From Caballeronia sp. INDeC2 (GTDB taxonomy: Bacteria > Pseudomonadota > Gammaproteobacteria > Burkholderiales > Burkholderiaceae), in assembly GCF_023631325.1 (NCBI RefSeq), contig NZ_JALQDG010000030.1, positions 186,001-250,000 of the forward strand: a DNA stretch of 64,000 nucleotides, read 5' to 3'. Below are positions 45,781 through 54,485 of the stretch, piece after piece. A program made the translations under genes and the position numbers. The notes under the pieces are model-generated. The model did no database searches. It was not told the DNA's origin and saw nothing but the letters and a program-made list of their open reading frames with translations. Every line of letters starts with the position of its first letter. The first letter of the stretch is position 1.

Positions 45781-46562
45781 GTCGATGCTCCCGCGCCCGA
45801 TGCCGCACGCGGCGCGAACGATGCGCCCGTGCCGAGATAAACCTCCCGCACGCGTTCATCGTTGCGAATGGCTTCTGCATCGCCTTGTGCGATGAGACGG
45901 CCGCGCGCGAGCACGATGAGCTTGTCCGCATGCGAGAACACCACGTCCATGCTGTGCTCCGTGAACAGCACGCCGATGTTGCGCTCTTTGGCGAGACGCG
46001 CGGTGAGCGCCATTAATTCATTGCGCTCCTGCGGCGCCATGCCCGCTGTCGGTTCGTCCATCAACAAGAGCTTTGGATGATTCGCTAACGCGATCGCCAA
46101 TTCGACGCGCTTCACGTCGCCGTATGCGAGCACCGCGCAACTGCGCCGCGCGTGCGCCGTCATGCCGACGAGACCGAGCAAGGCCATCGCTTCGGCTTCG
46201 CTGAACGACGCGACGCGCCCGAAAAGACGATAGATGCGCCGTTCGCGCGACAGCAACGCCATCTGCACGTTTTCTAGCACGGTCATCGAGTTGAAGGTCG
46301 CGGCGATCTGGAACGTGCGGCCCACGCCCAGCCGCCAGATATCGCGTGGACGCATGCCCGCGATGTCGCGGCCGTCGAAACGGATCGCGCCCGCGCCCGG
46401 TTTGAGTTGACCGTTGATCATGTTGAAGCACGTCGATTTGCCCGCGCCGTTCGGGCCGATCAGCGCGAGCAACTGTCCGGCTTCGAGATCGAACGATACG
46501 TCGTCCACGGCCTGCACGCCGTCGAATGACTTCGACAGACGCGCGATCGAAAGCAGCGTCAT
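45777..46562 (-). CDS. LivG-like ABC transporter ATPase
   Basis: A 261-residue ATPase: Walker A GPNGAGKST, a LivG-specific insertion around GVGRTFQIAATFNSMTV, LAYGDVKRVELAIAL in the signature position, and Walker B KLLLMDEPTAGMAP. The usual LSGGQ is replaced by LAYGD, a known feature of this subgroup. ATG 46562 overlaps the permease stop by four bases. The open frame running further upstream is read-through only. Confidence 0.91.
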   Translation of the reverse strand: MTLLSIARLSKSFDGVQAVDDVSFDLEAGQLLALIGPNGAGKSTCFNMINGQLKPGAGAIRFDGRDIAGMRPRDIWRLGVGRTFQIAATFNSMTVLENVQMALLSRERRIYRLFGRVASFSEAEAMALLGLVGMTAHARRSCAVLAYGDVKRVELAIALANHPKLLLMDEPTAGMAPQERNELMALTARLAKERNIGVLFTEHSMDVVFSHADKLIVLARGRLIAQGDAEAIRNDERVREVYLGTGASFAPRAASGAGAST

Positions 46563-48439
46563 TGCGCCTCCCGGAAGAAGCGCTCGCGCACGAAGCCCGC
46601 GATGCCTTGCGGAAACGCGATGACGAGCACGAGGATCGCCGCGCCGAGCAGCGCTTGCCAGTAATCGGTCTGACGCGCGACGGTGTCCTGTAGCCACGTG
46701 AACACGCTCGCGCCGACGATCGGACCCGTGAGCGTCTGAATGCCGCCGAGCAGGACCATCACGAGGCCATCGACGGAACGGCCCACGCTGATCGCCTCGG
46801 GCGAGATGTTGCCCTTCGAGAACGCGTAGAGCGAGCCCGCGAGCCCGCATACCAATGCAGCGACGACGAACGCGGCCCATTGCACGTGCGCGACATCGAT
46901 GCCGATGGCCTCGGCGCGCAAAGGCGAATCGCGGCCCGCGCGCATCGCGAGGCCGAGCGGCGAGAAGAGCATGCGGCGCAGAAGCCACACGCCGATCACG
47001 GCGAACACGAGCGTGAGGTAGTAGAACGCGACAGGCGACGAAAGCCACGGCGACGGCCAGATGCCGAGTATGCCGTTGCTCCCGCCCGTCACGGCATCCC
47101 ATTGGAAGACGACGGACCAGACGATCTGCGCGAACGCGAGCGTCAGCATCGCCAGATAGACACCCGACAGACGCACGCAGAACCAGCCGAACACGATCGC
47201 GCCGACGCCCGCGATGAGCGGACCGAGCACGAGCGCGGCTTCCATAGGCAGCGCGAATACTTTGAGAAACAGCGCCGCGCCGTATGCGCCGAGACCGAAG
47301 TACGCCGCGTGACCGAACGAGTGCATGCCGCCGGGCCCCATGATGAAGTGCAGGCTCGCCGCGAACAGCACCGCGATCATGATCTCGACGAAGAGCACGG
47401 GCATGTACGGGAAAGCATCGGCGGCGAGCGGCGCGAGCGCAAGCGCGATTACCGCGACAGTCGCGGCGATCTTCAAGTTGCGCGCGGCGGGACGCAAGGG
47501 CCGGTCGGCGGGCGCGGCAGTACGTGCGATCGTCTGTGCGCGCCCGAAGAGTCCCCACGGACGCAGCACGAGCACGACGGCCATCACCACGAACTCCGCG
47601 ACCAGCGTGAACTTCGACAGCGAGAAGTCGATGCCCGCGATGGACACATGCCCGATGCCGATGCACATCGCCTTGATCTCCGCGATCAGGAGCGCCGCGA
47701 CGAACGCGCCGGGAATCGAACCCATGCCGCCGACCACGACGACGACGAACGCATTGCCGATGGTGTCGATATCGAGCGACAGATTCGCCGACATGCGCGG
47801 CACCTGCAGCGCGCCGCCGAGCCCCGCGAGCAACGCGCCCACGAAAAACACGCCGGTGAAAAGCCACGCCTGATTGACGCCGAGCGCGCCCAGCATCTCA
47901 CGATCCGCGCTCGCTGCGCGCACGAGCGTGCCCCAGCGCGTGCGCGTGAGCGCATACCACAGCGCGAGCAGCACGAGCGGTCCGATGACGATCAACGCGA
48001 GGTTATAAGCGGGCAGCGCATGGCCGAGCATCTGCACGGCCCCTTCAAGATGCGGCGAGCGCGGGCCGAACAAATCTTCCGGTCCCCACAGATAGAGCGC
48101 CGCATCGCGAATGATCAGCACCAGCGCGAATGTGGCAAGCAGATGAAACAGCTCGGGCGCGCGATAGATGCGCCTGAGCACACTCACTTCGATCGCCGCG
48201 CCGATCGCGCCGACGACGAGCGCCGCGCCGATCATCGACGCCCAGAAGCCCGCGACGCTCTCACCGAAGCGGCTCGTCAGGCTATACGCGACATACACGC
48301 CGAGCATATAGAGCGAGCCATGCGCGAAGTTGACGATGCGCGTGACGCCGAAGATAAGCGACAGCCCCGACGCGACGAGAAAAAGCGCGCAGGCGTCGGC
48401 GAGGCCGTTGACGAATTGGACTAGCAGGTTGGCGAGCAT
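46559..48439 (-). CDS. fused LivH-LivM permease
   Basis: A 626-residue protein containing both permease halves normally encoded by two genes. Residues 1-295 are LivH-like (GLSLIFGVTRIVNFAHGSLY, VVVVGGMGSIPGAFVAALL). Residues 320-626 are LivM-like (GPGGMHSFGHAAYFGLGAYG, then GLVMVLLGGIQTLTGPIVGA). A basic, alanine-rich linker (about 300-325) joins them. Together with LivG, LivF and the binding protein it makes a complete transporter. First gene of the operon. Confidence 0.93.
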   Translation of the reverse strand: MLANLLVQFVNGLADACALFLVASGLSLIFGVTRIVNFAHGSLYMLGVYVAYSLTSRFGESVAGFWASMIGAALVVGAIGAAIEVSVLRRIYRAPELFHLLATFALVLIIRDAALYLWGPEDLFGPRSPHLEGAVQMLGHALPAYNLALIVIGPLVLLALWYALTRTRWGTLVRAASADREMLGALGVNQAWLFTGVFFVGALLAGLGGALQVPRMSANLSLDIDTIGNAFVVVVVGGMGSIPGAFVAALLIAEIKAMCIGIGHVSIAGIDFSLSKFTLVAEFVVMAVVLVLRPWGLFGRAQTIARTAAPADRPLRPAARNLKIAATVAVIALALAPLAADAFPYMPVLFVEIMIAVLFAASLHFIMGPGGMHSFGHAAYFGLGAYGAALFLKVFALPMEAALVLGPLIAGVGAIVFGWFCVRLSGVYLAMLTLAFAQIVWSVVFQWDAVTGGSNGILGIWPSPWLSSPVAFYYLTLVFAVIGVWLLRRMLFSPLGLAMRAGRDSPLRAEAIGIDVAHVQWAAFVVAALVCGLAGSLYAFSKGNISPEAISVGRSVDGLVMVLLGGIQTLTGPIVGASVFTWLQDTVARQTDYWQALLGAAILVLVIAFPQGIAGFVRERFFREAQ

Positions 48440-48988
48440 CGGGCTCTGTGGCCTTGGTGAGCGTATCGGCGGAAAGAGCCGACATTATCGATGAATTGAG
48501 CGACATGTTCCCTGCTCGACAAAATGGCCACGCGCGCGGCCGCTGGAAAAAACGTATTGACGGCGTTTATGGCTTGTATATGCTCATTGAAGGGCATTTG
48601 TCGGCATCGGCAATCGCTCTGCAAATCAACTCGCCAAACGAGTCTTATCGTGAAAGTCCAAAGCCCTCTGGCACGTCGGAGCCGCGGCTCCTGCGCCGAT
48701 CGCTGCGGCAAGCTTCCCGATCGCCGCTTCCCGTCGGTTCTGACCGTCCTCTCTCGCCGCTGCGTGCGGCGTCGCAACGCCATTTCCGCGCGCGCGTTCA
48801 TCGCCGTGCATTGCGTCGGCGCGGCTTCGCTGCTGCCGTAGCGCCTCTTTCCGCTTTCCCCTTTTTAACTGACTGGTCCGCGCGCGTGCGTCTGCACGCG
48901 TGAATGCGCGCGCCTTTCTTCTTTGCGCCTTTGCGATGTATCGCGAAGGCCGTGGAAGCGTGCGCGCCGTGAAAACACGAGAACGAAC
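48440..48988. other. intergenic region between divergent transport and amine-catabolism genes
   Basis: A 549-bp gap with no plausible gene. It should contain promoters for both directions. The one sharp element is a perfect 14-bp palindrome, GGAGCCGCGGCTCC, at 48678-48691. TGGCAC at 48669 looks like half of a sigma-54 site, but the matching TTGC is absent. Open frames here are GC-driven and unlike coding sequence. Confidence 0.45.
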
Positions 48989-50323
48989 ATGGAACGCATC
49001 GACGAATTCCTCCGCAAACATCGCATCACCGAAGTCGAAGCGATCATTCCCGACATGGCCGGCACCGCGCGCGGCAAGATCATTCCGCGCAGCAAGTTCG
49101 AATCGGGCGAATCGATGCGCCTGCCGCAAGCCGTGATGATCCAGACCGTCACGGGCGACTATCCCGTCGATGGCAGCTTCACCGGCGTCACCGATCCCGA
49201 CATGGTCTGCGTGCCCGATCCCGCAACGATCCGCCTGATACCGTGGGCCACCGATCCCACGGCGCAAGTCATCCACGATTGCGTGCATTTCGACGGCACG
49301 CCCGTCGCGATTTCGCCGCGACGCGTATTGCGCGAAGTGCTGCGTAAATTCGCCGCGAAAGGCTGGCGTCCCGTCGTCGGGCCCGAGCTCGAATTCTTTC
49401 TCGTCGATATGAATCGAGATCCCGATCTGCCCTTGCAGCCGCCCGTCGGCAGAACCGGGCGCGCGGAGACGGGACGTCAGGCGTATTCGATCGATGCGGT
49501 CAACGAATTCGATCCGCTCTTCGAAGACATCTACGAGTATTGCGAGGTGCAGGAGCTCGAAGTGGACACGCTGATTCATGAAGTGGGCGCGGCGCAGATG
49601 GAAATCAACTTCATGCATGGCGACGCGCTCAATCTCGCGGACCGCGTGTTTCTCTTCAAGCGCACGGTGCGCGAAGCGGCGCTGCGTCACAAGATGTACG
49701 CGACCTTCATGGCGAAACCGATGGAGAACGAGCCAGGTTCGGCGATGCATGTTCATCAGAGCGTCGTCGATGAAGAGACGGGGCGCAATCTCTTTACGAA
49801 TCACGAAGGCGAACCGACCGGACTGTTCTATAGCTACATTGCGGGCTTGCAGAAATATACGCCCGCGCTCATGCCTATCTTCGCGCCTTACATCAATTCG
49901 TATCGCAGGTTATCGCGCTTCATGGCCGCGCCGATCAATGTGCAATGGGGCTACGACAATCGCACTGTCGGATTTCGCGTGCCGCATGCGTCGCCGCAAG
50001 CGCGACGCATCGAGAATCGCATACCGGGCGTGGATTGCAATCCGTATCTCGCGATCGCCGCGACACTGGCCGCCGGTTATCTCGGCATGACTCGGCATCT
50101 TGAGCCGACTGAGCCGCTCGCGAGCGACGGCTATCGCCAGCCGTATCAATTGCCCCGCAATCTCGATGAAGGTCTCGCGTTGATGGGCGCGTGCGAACCG
50201 CTTGCCGACATGTTCGGCGAGAAATTCGTGCGCGCCTATCTTGCGTTGAAGGAAACCGAATACGAAGCGTTCTTTCGCGTGATCAGTTCGTGGGAACGCA
50301 AACATCTTCTATTACACGTTTGA
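48989..50323 (+). CDS. gamma-glutamylpolyamine synthetase-like glutamine synthetase homologue
   Basis: A 444-residue glutamine-synthetase-fold enzyme. ATP and metal motifs are present: VVGPELEFFLVD, EVGAAQMEINFMHGDALN, SAMHVHQSVVDEETGRNLF and RIENRIPGVDCNPYLAIAAT. It resembles the PuuA/GlnA-type branch that ligates glutamate to putrescine or other amines rather than to ammonia. The aminotransferase 15 bases downstream supports this. The start at 48989 gives the family N-terminus (MERIDEFLRKHRITEVEAII). The exact amine is unknown. Confidence 0.87.
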   Translation: MERIDEFLRKHRITEVEAIIPDMAGTARGKIIPRSKFESGESMRLPQAVMIQTVTGDYPVDGSFTGVTDPDMVCVPDPATIRLIPWATDPTAQVIHDCVHFDGTPVAISPRRVLREVLRKFAAKGWRPVVGPELEFFLVDMNRDPDLPLQPPVGRTGRAETGRQAYSIDAVNEFDPLFEDIYEYCEVQELEVDTLIHEVGAAQMEINFMHGDALNLADRVFLFKRTVREAALRHKMYATFMAKPMENEPGSAMHVHQSVVDEETGRNLFTNHEGEPTGLFYSYIAGLQKYTPALMPIFAPYINSYRRLSRFMAAPINVQWGYDNRTVGFRVPHASPQARRIENRIPGVDCNPYLAIAATLAAGYLGMTRHLEPTEPLASDGYRQPYQLPRNLDEGLALMGACEPLADMFGEKFVRAYLALKETEYEAFFRVISSWERKHLLLHV

Positions 50324-50338
50324 GAAGGAGACGACGAC

Positions 50339-51715
50339 ATGAACGATCGAATCGATTCGACGGCGCATTACCGCGCGCTCGACGCCGCGCATCATCTGCA
50401 TCCTTTCTCGGATATGGACGCGCTCAATCGAACGGGCAGCCGCGTGATCGTAAAGGGCGAGGGCGTGTACCTCTACGACTCGGAAGGCAATCGCATCATC
50501 GATGGCATGGCGGGGCTGTGGTGCGTAAACGTGGGTTATGGACGCCGCGAACTCGCCGATGCCGCGCTGAAGCAACTGCAAGAACTGCCCTACTACAACA
50601 CCTTCTTCAAGACGACGCATCTGCCGGTGATCGAATTGTCCGCGCTGCTCGCGGAGATCGCGCCTGCGAAGTTCAATCGCTTCCTCTATTGCAACAGCGG
50701 CTCGGAAGCCAACGATACGGCGCTACGTGCGGTGCATCGCTATTGGGCCGTGCAAGGTCAGCCGATGAAGCGTTACGTCATCGCTCGCACGAATGCGTAT
50801 CACGGCTCGACCATCGCGGGCGCGACGCTCGGCGGCATGAGCTACATGCACGAGCAGATGTCATCGAAGGTGGAGCATGTCGCGCATATCGATCAGCCAT
50901 ACTGGTTCGGCGAAGGCGGCGCGATGGATGCGCAAGCATTCGGCATCGTGCGTGCGCGCCAGCTCGAAGAGAAGGTTCTCGAGCTGGGCGCTTCGAACGT
51001 CGCGGCGTTCATCGGCGAGCCGTTTCAGGGCGCGGGCGGCGTCATCTTTCCGCCGTCGAGCTATTGGCCCGAAATCGAACGCATCTGCCGCAAGCATGAC
51101 GTGCTGTTGATCGCCGATGAAGTGATCGGCGGATTCGGGCGCGCGGGCGAATGGTTCGCGCACGAGCATTTCGGTTTCGAACCGGATGTCATCACAATGG
51201 CCAAAGGTCTCACGAGCGGTTATGTGCCGATGGGCGCCGTCGCGCTGTCGGATCGCATCGCGGATGCCATCGTGAACGGCGGCGAATTCAATCACGGCTT
51301 CACGTACTCGGGGCATCCGGTCGCGGCGGCGGTCGCGGTGGCCAATTTGAAGCTGTTGCGCGACGAAGGCATCGTCGCGCGCGTGAAGCACGATGCGGGG
51401 CCGTATTTCCAGAAGCGGCTGCACGATGCGCTGGGCGATCATCCGATCGTCGGCGAGATTGCGGGCGCGGGGCTCGTCGCGGGCATTCAGCTTGCCGAAG
51501 ATCGCGCGACGAGAAAGCGCTTTTCGAACGGTGACGATATTGGCACGATATGCCGGGACTTCTGTTTCGCGGGCAATCTCGTGATGCGCGCGAGTCACGA
51601 TCGCATGTTGCTGTCGCCGCCGCTCGTCGTCACGCACGATGAGATAGACGAAATCGTCGACAAGGCAAAGGCCGCGATCGACGCAACGGCACGCATTATC
51701 AGGAACGCCGCTTAG
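50339..51715 (+). CDS. class III aminotransferase, putrescine/amine-pyruvate type
   Basis: A 458-residue PLP enzyme. Visible motifs are CNSGSEANDTALRAVHRYW, AYHGSTIAGATLGG, LLIADEVIGGFGRAGEWF (Asp260), the PLP lysine in TMAKGLTSGYVPMGAV (Lys289) and HGFTYSGHPVAAAVA. It belongs to the SpuC-like group that transfers the amino group of putrescine, cadaverine or similar amines to pyruvate. A strong GAGAAGGAGA ribosome site precedes it. It forms an operon with the synthetase and is convergent with the TetR gene. Confidence 0.9.
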   Translation: MNDRIDSTAHYRALDAAHHLHPFSDMDALNRTGSRVIVKGEGVYLYDSEGNRIIDGMAGLWCVNVGYGRRELADAALKQLQELPYYNTFFKTTHLPVIELSALLAEIAPAKFNRFLYCNSGSEANDTALRAVHRYWAVQGQPMKRYVIARTNAYHGSTIAGATLGGMSYMHEQMSSKVEHVAHIDQPYWFGEGGAMDAQAFGIVRARQLEEKVLELGASNVAAFIGEPFQGAGGVIFPPSSYWPEIERICRKHDVLLIADEVIGGFGRAGEWFAHEHFGFEPDVITMAKGLTSGYVPMGAVALSDRIADAIVNGGEFNHGFTYSGHPVAAAVAVANLKLLRDEGIVARVKHDAGPYFQKRLHDALGDHPIVGEIAGAGLVAGIQLAEDRATRKRFSNGDDIGTICRDFCFAGNLVMRASHDRMLLSPPLVVTHDEIDEIVDKAKAAIDATARIIRNAA

Positions 51716-51730
51716 CGGCGCGATTGCGCT

Positions 51731-52366
51731 TCAAAGCCCGCTCTCGACCATATCGAGCAAGCGCGCGGCAAGCGGTTCGATCTGCGCGCGCTTTAAACCC
51801 TGCAACGGGCCTTCGATCACGAGCAGCGCGAAGCCGTGCACCGCGCTCCATGCGAGATATTCCGCTTCGGGCCTGCGTCTTGCATCGAGCACGCCCGCGT
51901 CCACCATGTCATCCAGCGCGCGACTGAGCAACTGAAACGGATCGAGTCCGCTCGGCCCCGCGCCATACGGCGCTTCATGTTCCGCCCATTCCGCTTGCGG
52001 TGCGGCAAAAGCGGTGCGGAACAGCCCCGTCTCCGTCTGCGCAAAGCGCAAATAACCCGTTCCGATCGCCCGCAATCCGGCGCGTGCCGCATCGGCGCGG
52101 CGGCGCTTTTTGGGGCGCGCCGCAAGTTCCTCTTCCATCGCCTGCGCAACGAACGACAGCGCCGCCGAGCGCACCGCCGATAGCAATTCCTGACGGCTCT
52201 CGAAGTGACGATAGGCCGCGTTCGGAACGACGCCCGCGCGACGCGTGGCTTCGCGCAGGACGATCGCATCCGGCCCGCCCTCGCGCGCCAGTTCGATGCC
52301 CGCATCGATCAGCGCGCGTCGCAAATCCCCATGCCGATACGTGCTGCGCGGCTTGCCATTTGTCAT
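51731..52366 (-). CDS. TetR/AcrR-family regulator
   Basis: A 211-residue repressor-type regulator. The N-terminal helix-turn-helix is at about residues 12-58 (AIVLREATRRAGVVPNAAYRHFESRQELL), followed by a helical ligand domain with the TetR_C_33-like LARAxG pattern. ATG 52366 lies 24 bases from twin palindromes that are its likely operators, so it should repress itself and the divergent NTF2-like/VOC pair. It is convergent with, and only 15 bases from, the aminotransferase gene. Ligand unknown. Confidence 0.9.
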   Translation of the reverse strand: MTNGKPRSTYRHGDLRRALIDAGIELAREGGPDAIVLREATRRAGVVPNAAYRHFESRQELLSAVRSAALSFVAQAMEEELAARPKKRRRADAARAGLRAIGTGYLRFAQTETGLFRTAFAAPQAEWAEHEAPYGAGPSGLDPFQLLSRALDDMVDAGVLDARRRPEAEYLAWSAVHGFALLVIEGPLQGLKRAQIEPLAARLLDMVESGL

Positions 52367-52390
52367 CTTGATTCGTCGGGCTTTCCTTAT

Positions 52391-52405
52391 GTGGACAGTG
52401 TCCAT
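52391..52405. promoter_or_regulatory. TetR operator, copy 1
   Basis: GTGGACAGTGTCCAT has inverted arms TGGAC/GTCCA around a 3-base centre. It lies 24 bases before the TetR start and is matched by a second copy 32 bases away. Confidence 0.65.
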
Positions 52406-52422
52406 TATCTCTGCTACTTTTT

Positions 52423-52437
52423 GTGGACGGTGTCCAC
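52423..52437. promoter_or_regulatory. TetR operator, copy 2
   Basis: GTGGACGGTGTCCAC is a perfect inverted repeat with a 3-base centre, 32 bases (about three helix turns) from copy 1 and in the same register. A T-rich stretch between the copies probably contains the promoter. Confidence 0.65.
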
Positions 52438-52530
52438 AAGGAAAATAATTTTCGCATTCGTGTTTGCCGTTGCATTGTCACGACGCGGCGGCATCGTGTG
52501 CGATGCGGCCGTCATACGAAGGAGGCAATC

Positions 52531-52962
52531 ATGTCGAAGCCGAACGATCGTGCGCAGGCGAATGAAGATGTCGCGCGCATTCGCGAACTGATCGAAGCGT
52601 GGCGGCAGGCAGTGCTCGCGAAAGACGTCGACGCGCTCGTGAGCCACTACGCGCCGGATGTCGTCGTTTTCGACGTCGTGCCGCCCGCGTTCATTCAGGG
52701 CATCGAGCACTATCGCGAGAACTGGCGGCGCTGGTTCGACAGCATGAAAGGCCCGCTTGCGTTCGAGATGCGGGACGTGGAAGTCGCGGCGAGCGGCGAT
52801 CTGGCTTACGCGTACTCCGTCAACCACGTTGCCGTAGGCGAGCAGGAGGACATCGTGCGCGCCACCGTGTGCTTCAGGAAGATCGACGGCGACTGGCGTG
52901 TGGTGCACGAGCACGCATCGGTGCCGCTCAACATGGACATGGACCCTGACGAAACGTCATAA
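52531..52962 (+). CDS. NTF2-like (SgcJ/YybH-type) protein
   Basis: A 143-residue single NTF2-like domain: IRELIEAWRQAVLAKDVDAL, VSHYAPDVVVFDVVPPAF and DGDWRVVHEHASVPLNM. Members act as small-molecule binding or isomerase-like proteins. ATG 52531 has AAGGAGG nine bases upstream, one of the best ribosome sites in the window. It is divergent from TetR across the twin operators and followed after 14 bases by a VOC gene, so the pair is probably TetR-controlled. Confidence 0.87.
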   Translation: MSKPNDRAQANEDVARIRELIEAWRQAVLAKDVDALVSHYAPDVVVFDVVPPAFIQGIEHYRENWRRWFDSMKGPLAFEMRDVEVAASGDLAYAYSVNHVAVGEQEDIVRATVCFRKIDGDWRVVHEHASVPLNMDMDPDETS

Positions 52963-52976
52963 CTCAAGGAGCAGAT

Positions 52977-53420
52977 ATGCAAGTGCAACCCTATTTGTTT
53001 TTTGAAGGCCGCTGCGAAGAGGCGATCGCGTTCTATCGCGAGAATCTGGGCGCGCAAGTCCTCATGATGATGCGCTTCAGCGAAAACCCGGAAGCCGGCA
53101 AGGCTGAAACGGCCAGCGGTTGCGGCCTTCCGCCGGAATCGGAAAACAAGATCATGCATTCGGCTTTCACCGTCGGCGATTCGCTGCTGATGGGTTCCGA
53201 CGGCATGTGCAGCGGCAAGCCGGAGTTCAAGGGCGTATCGCTCTCGCTCACGGCTGACGACGAACAGCAGGCCGAAAAATACTTCAACGCGCTGTCCAAC
53301 GGCGGTCAAGTGCAGATGCCCATGACGCAAACGTTCTTCGCCAAGCGCTTCGGTATGGTTGCCGACAAGTTCGGCATCTCGTGGATGGTGCTTGGCGGCG
53401 TCGAAGGCAAGCCCGCTTGA
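52977..53420 (+). CDS. VOC-family protein (PhnB-like, glyoxalase fold)
   Basis: A 147-residue vicinal-oxygen-chelate domain protein: QPYLFFEGRCEEAIAFYREN, HSAFTVGDSLLMGSDG and WGMV-like FGMVADKFGISWMV at the end. This subgroup (DUF1428/PhnB-like) often lacks proven catalytic activity. AAGGAG lies seven bases before the ATG. It is the second gene after the twin palindromes and overlaps nothing. Confidence 0.88.
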   Translation: MQVQPYLFFEGRCEEAIAFYRENLGAQVLMMMRFSENPEAGKAETASGCGLPPESENKIMHSAFTVGDSLLMGSDGMCSGKPEFKGVSLSLTADDEQQAEKYFNALSNGGQVQMPMTQTFFAKRFGMVADKFGISWMVLGGVEGKPA

Positions 53421-53492
53421 TGCTCCGCTGAAGCATTGGCTGGAACGTCTCTTGCGCGCCTTTCATCGCATCAATTCAAAAGGAGCCGCGAC

Positions 53493-53696
53493 ATGAGCAA
53501 TTACGCCGGACGTTCTCAGGAAGACCGCATTGCGCAGCGCAAGGGCAAGGAACAAACCTCGCAGGAACAGCCGGGCGGGTCTATGGCCGAACCCGGCACG
53601 CAACCCGACAAGGATCACAGCAGCGGCCAGTTGTCGGAGGAAGGCAAAAAGGCATGGCGCACGGGTTCGGGCATCGATGGAGGCGGAAAAACCTGA
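53493..53696 (+). CDS. small hydrophilic protein, hydrophilin-like
   Basis: A 67-residue protein with no hydrophobic segment, rich in Gly, Gln, Lys, Glu and Ser. The end reads LSEEGKKAWRTGSGIDGGGK. Composition resembles stress-induced hydrophilins. AAAAGGAG precedes the ATG by eight bases, which makes translation likely. No domain recognised. Confidence 0.7.
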   Translation: MSNYAGRSQEDRIAQRKGKEQTSQEQPGGSMAEPGTQPDKDHSSGQLSEEGKKAWRTGSGIDGGGKT

Positions 53697-53777
53697 CACG
53701 CATATCGACCTTCCGAAACGTGGAACAATGGCGGGGTGCCAGATGCACTAATTGCACCTTGATGACAGGAGCTTTCG

Positions 53778-54428
53778 ATGAGCGCCCCGCGCAAAAACCA
53801 TTTTTCAGGTTCGGACATGCCAGCTGAACAAGCCGATCGTCCGACCCGAGAGGAAGCCGAAGCCGCCGTGCGCGTTCTGTTGCGCTGGGCCGGCGACGAC
53901 CCGAAGCGCGAAGGCTTGCTCGACACACCGGGCCGCGTCGTGCGTGCGTATGAAGAGTTCTTCGCGGGGTATACGCAAAATCCGCACGATATCCTCGCGC
54001 GCACGTTTTCCGAAGTGCAAGGTTATGACGAGATGATCGTCCTGAAGGACATTCGTTTCGAAAGTTATTGCGAACATCACATGGTGCCGATCATCGGTCG
54101 CGCCCATGTCGCGTATCTTCCGAACAAGCGCGTCGTCGGCATTTCGAAGCTCGCGCGTCTCGTCGATGCCTTTGCGAAGCGTTTGCAGATTCAGGAGAAG
54201 ATGACCGCACAGATCGCGGATACGCTGAACGAAGTGCTGCAACCGCTCGGCGTCGGCGTGATTCTCGAAGCCGCGCATCAATGCATGTCGACGCGCGGCG
54301 TGCACAAGGCAGGCGTGTCGATGGTCACGTCGCGCATGCTCGGATCGTTTCGCGACGATCCATCCACCCGGCGCGAATTTCTTTCCATCGTCAGCGATCA
54401 GAACGCGTTCAGCGTGTCGAATACATAA
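53778..54428 (+). CDS. folE: GTP cyclohydrolase I
   Basis: A 216-residue enzyme making 7,8-dihydroneopterin triphosphate from GTP, the first step to folate. Zinc ligands are Cys98 and His101 in SYCEHHMVPIIG, and Cys169 in AAHQCMSTRG. DTPGRVVRAYEEFFAGY, SKLARLVDAFAKRLQIQE and TQIADTL-like TAQIADTLNEVLQPLGV are all as in the family. ATG has AGGAG seven bases upstream. No other folate gene is adjacent. A bidirectional terminator follows. Confidence 0.95.
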   Translation: MSAPRKNHFSGSDMPAEQADRPTREEAEAAVRVLLRWAGDDPKREGLLDTPGRVVRAYEEFFAGYTQNPHDILARTFSEVQGYDEMIVLKDIRFESYCEHHMVPIIGRAHVAYLPNKRVVGISKLARLVDAFAKRLQIQEKMTAQIADTLNEVLQPLGVGVILEAAHQCMSTRGVHKAGVSMVTSRMLGSFRDDPSTRREFLSIVSDQNAFSVSNT

Positions 54429-54456
54429 CGTCGCCTGCTAAACGCATGCGCAAAGA

Positions 54457-54482
54457 GAAAGGGCCCCGTGGCCCTTTCGTCG
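54457..54482. terminator. bidirectional terminator between folE and the serine acetyltransferase gene
   Basis: A 9-bp perfect stem, GAAAGGGCC (54457-54465) with GGCCCTTTC (54470-54478), and a CCGT loop, followed by GTCGTTTT on the plus strand. It lies between two convergent genes. Confidence 0.8.
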
Positions 54483-54485
54483 TTT

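Noticed and set aside
46880..48424. 514-codon frame antisense to the fused permease
   Set aside because: His/Arg/Glu-rich complement of membrane helices. No ribosome site and no family.
48669..48691. sigma-54 promoter at TGGCAC
   Set aside because: The TTGC half is not at the needed distance. The following bases form a separate palindrome.
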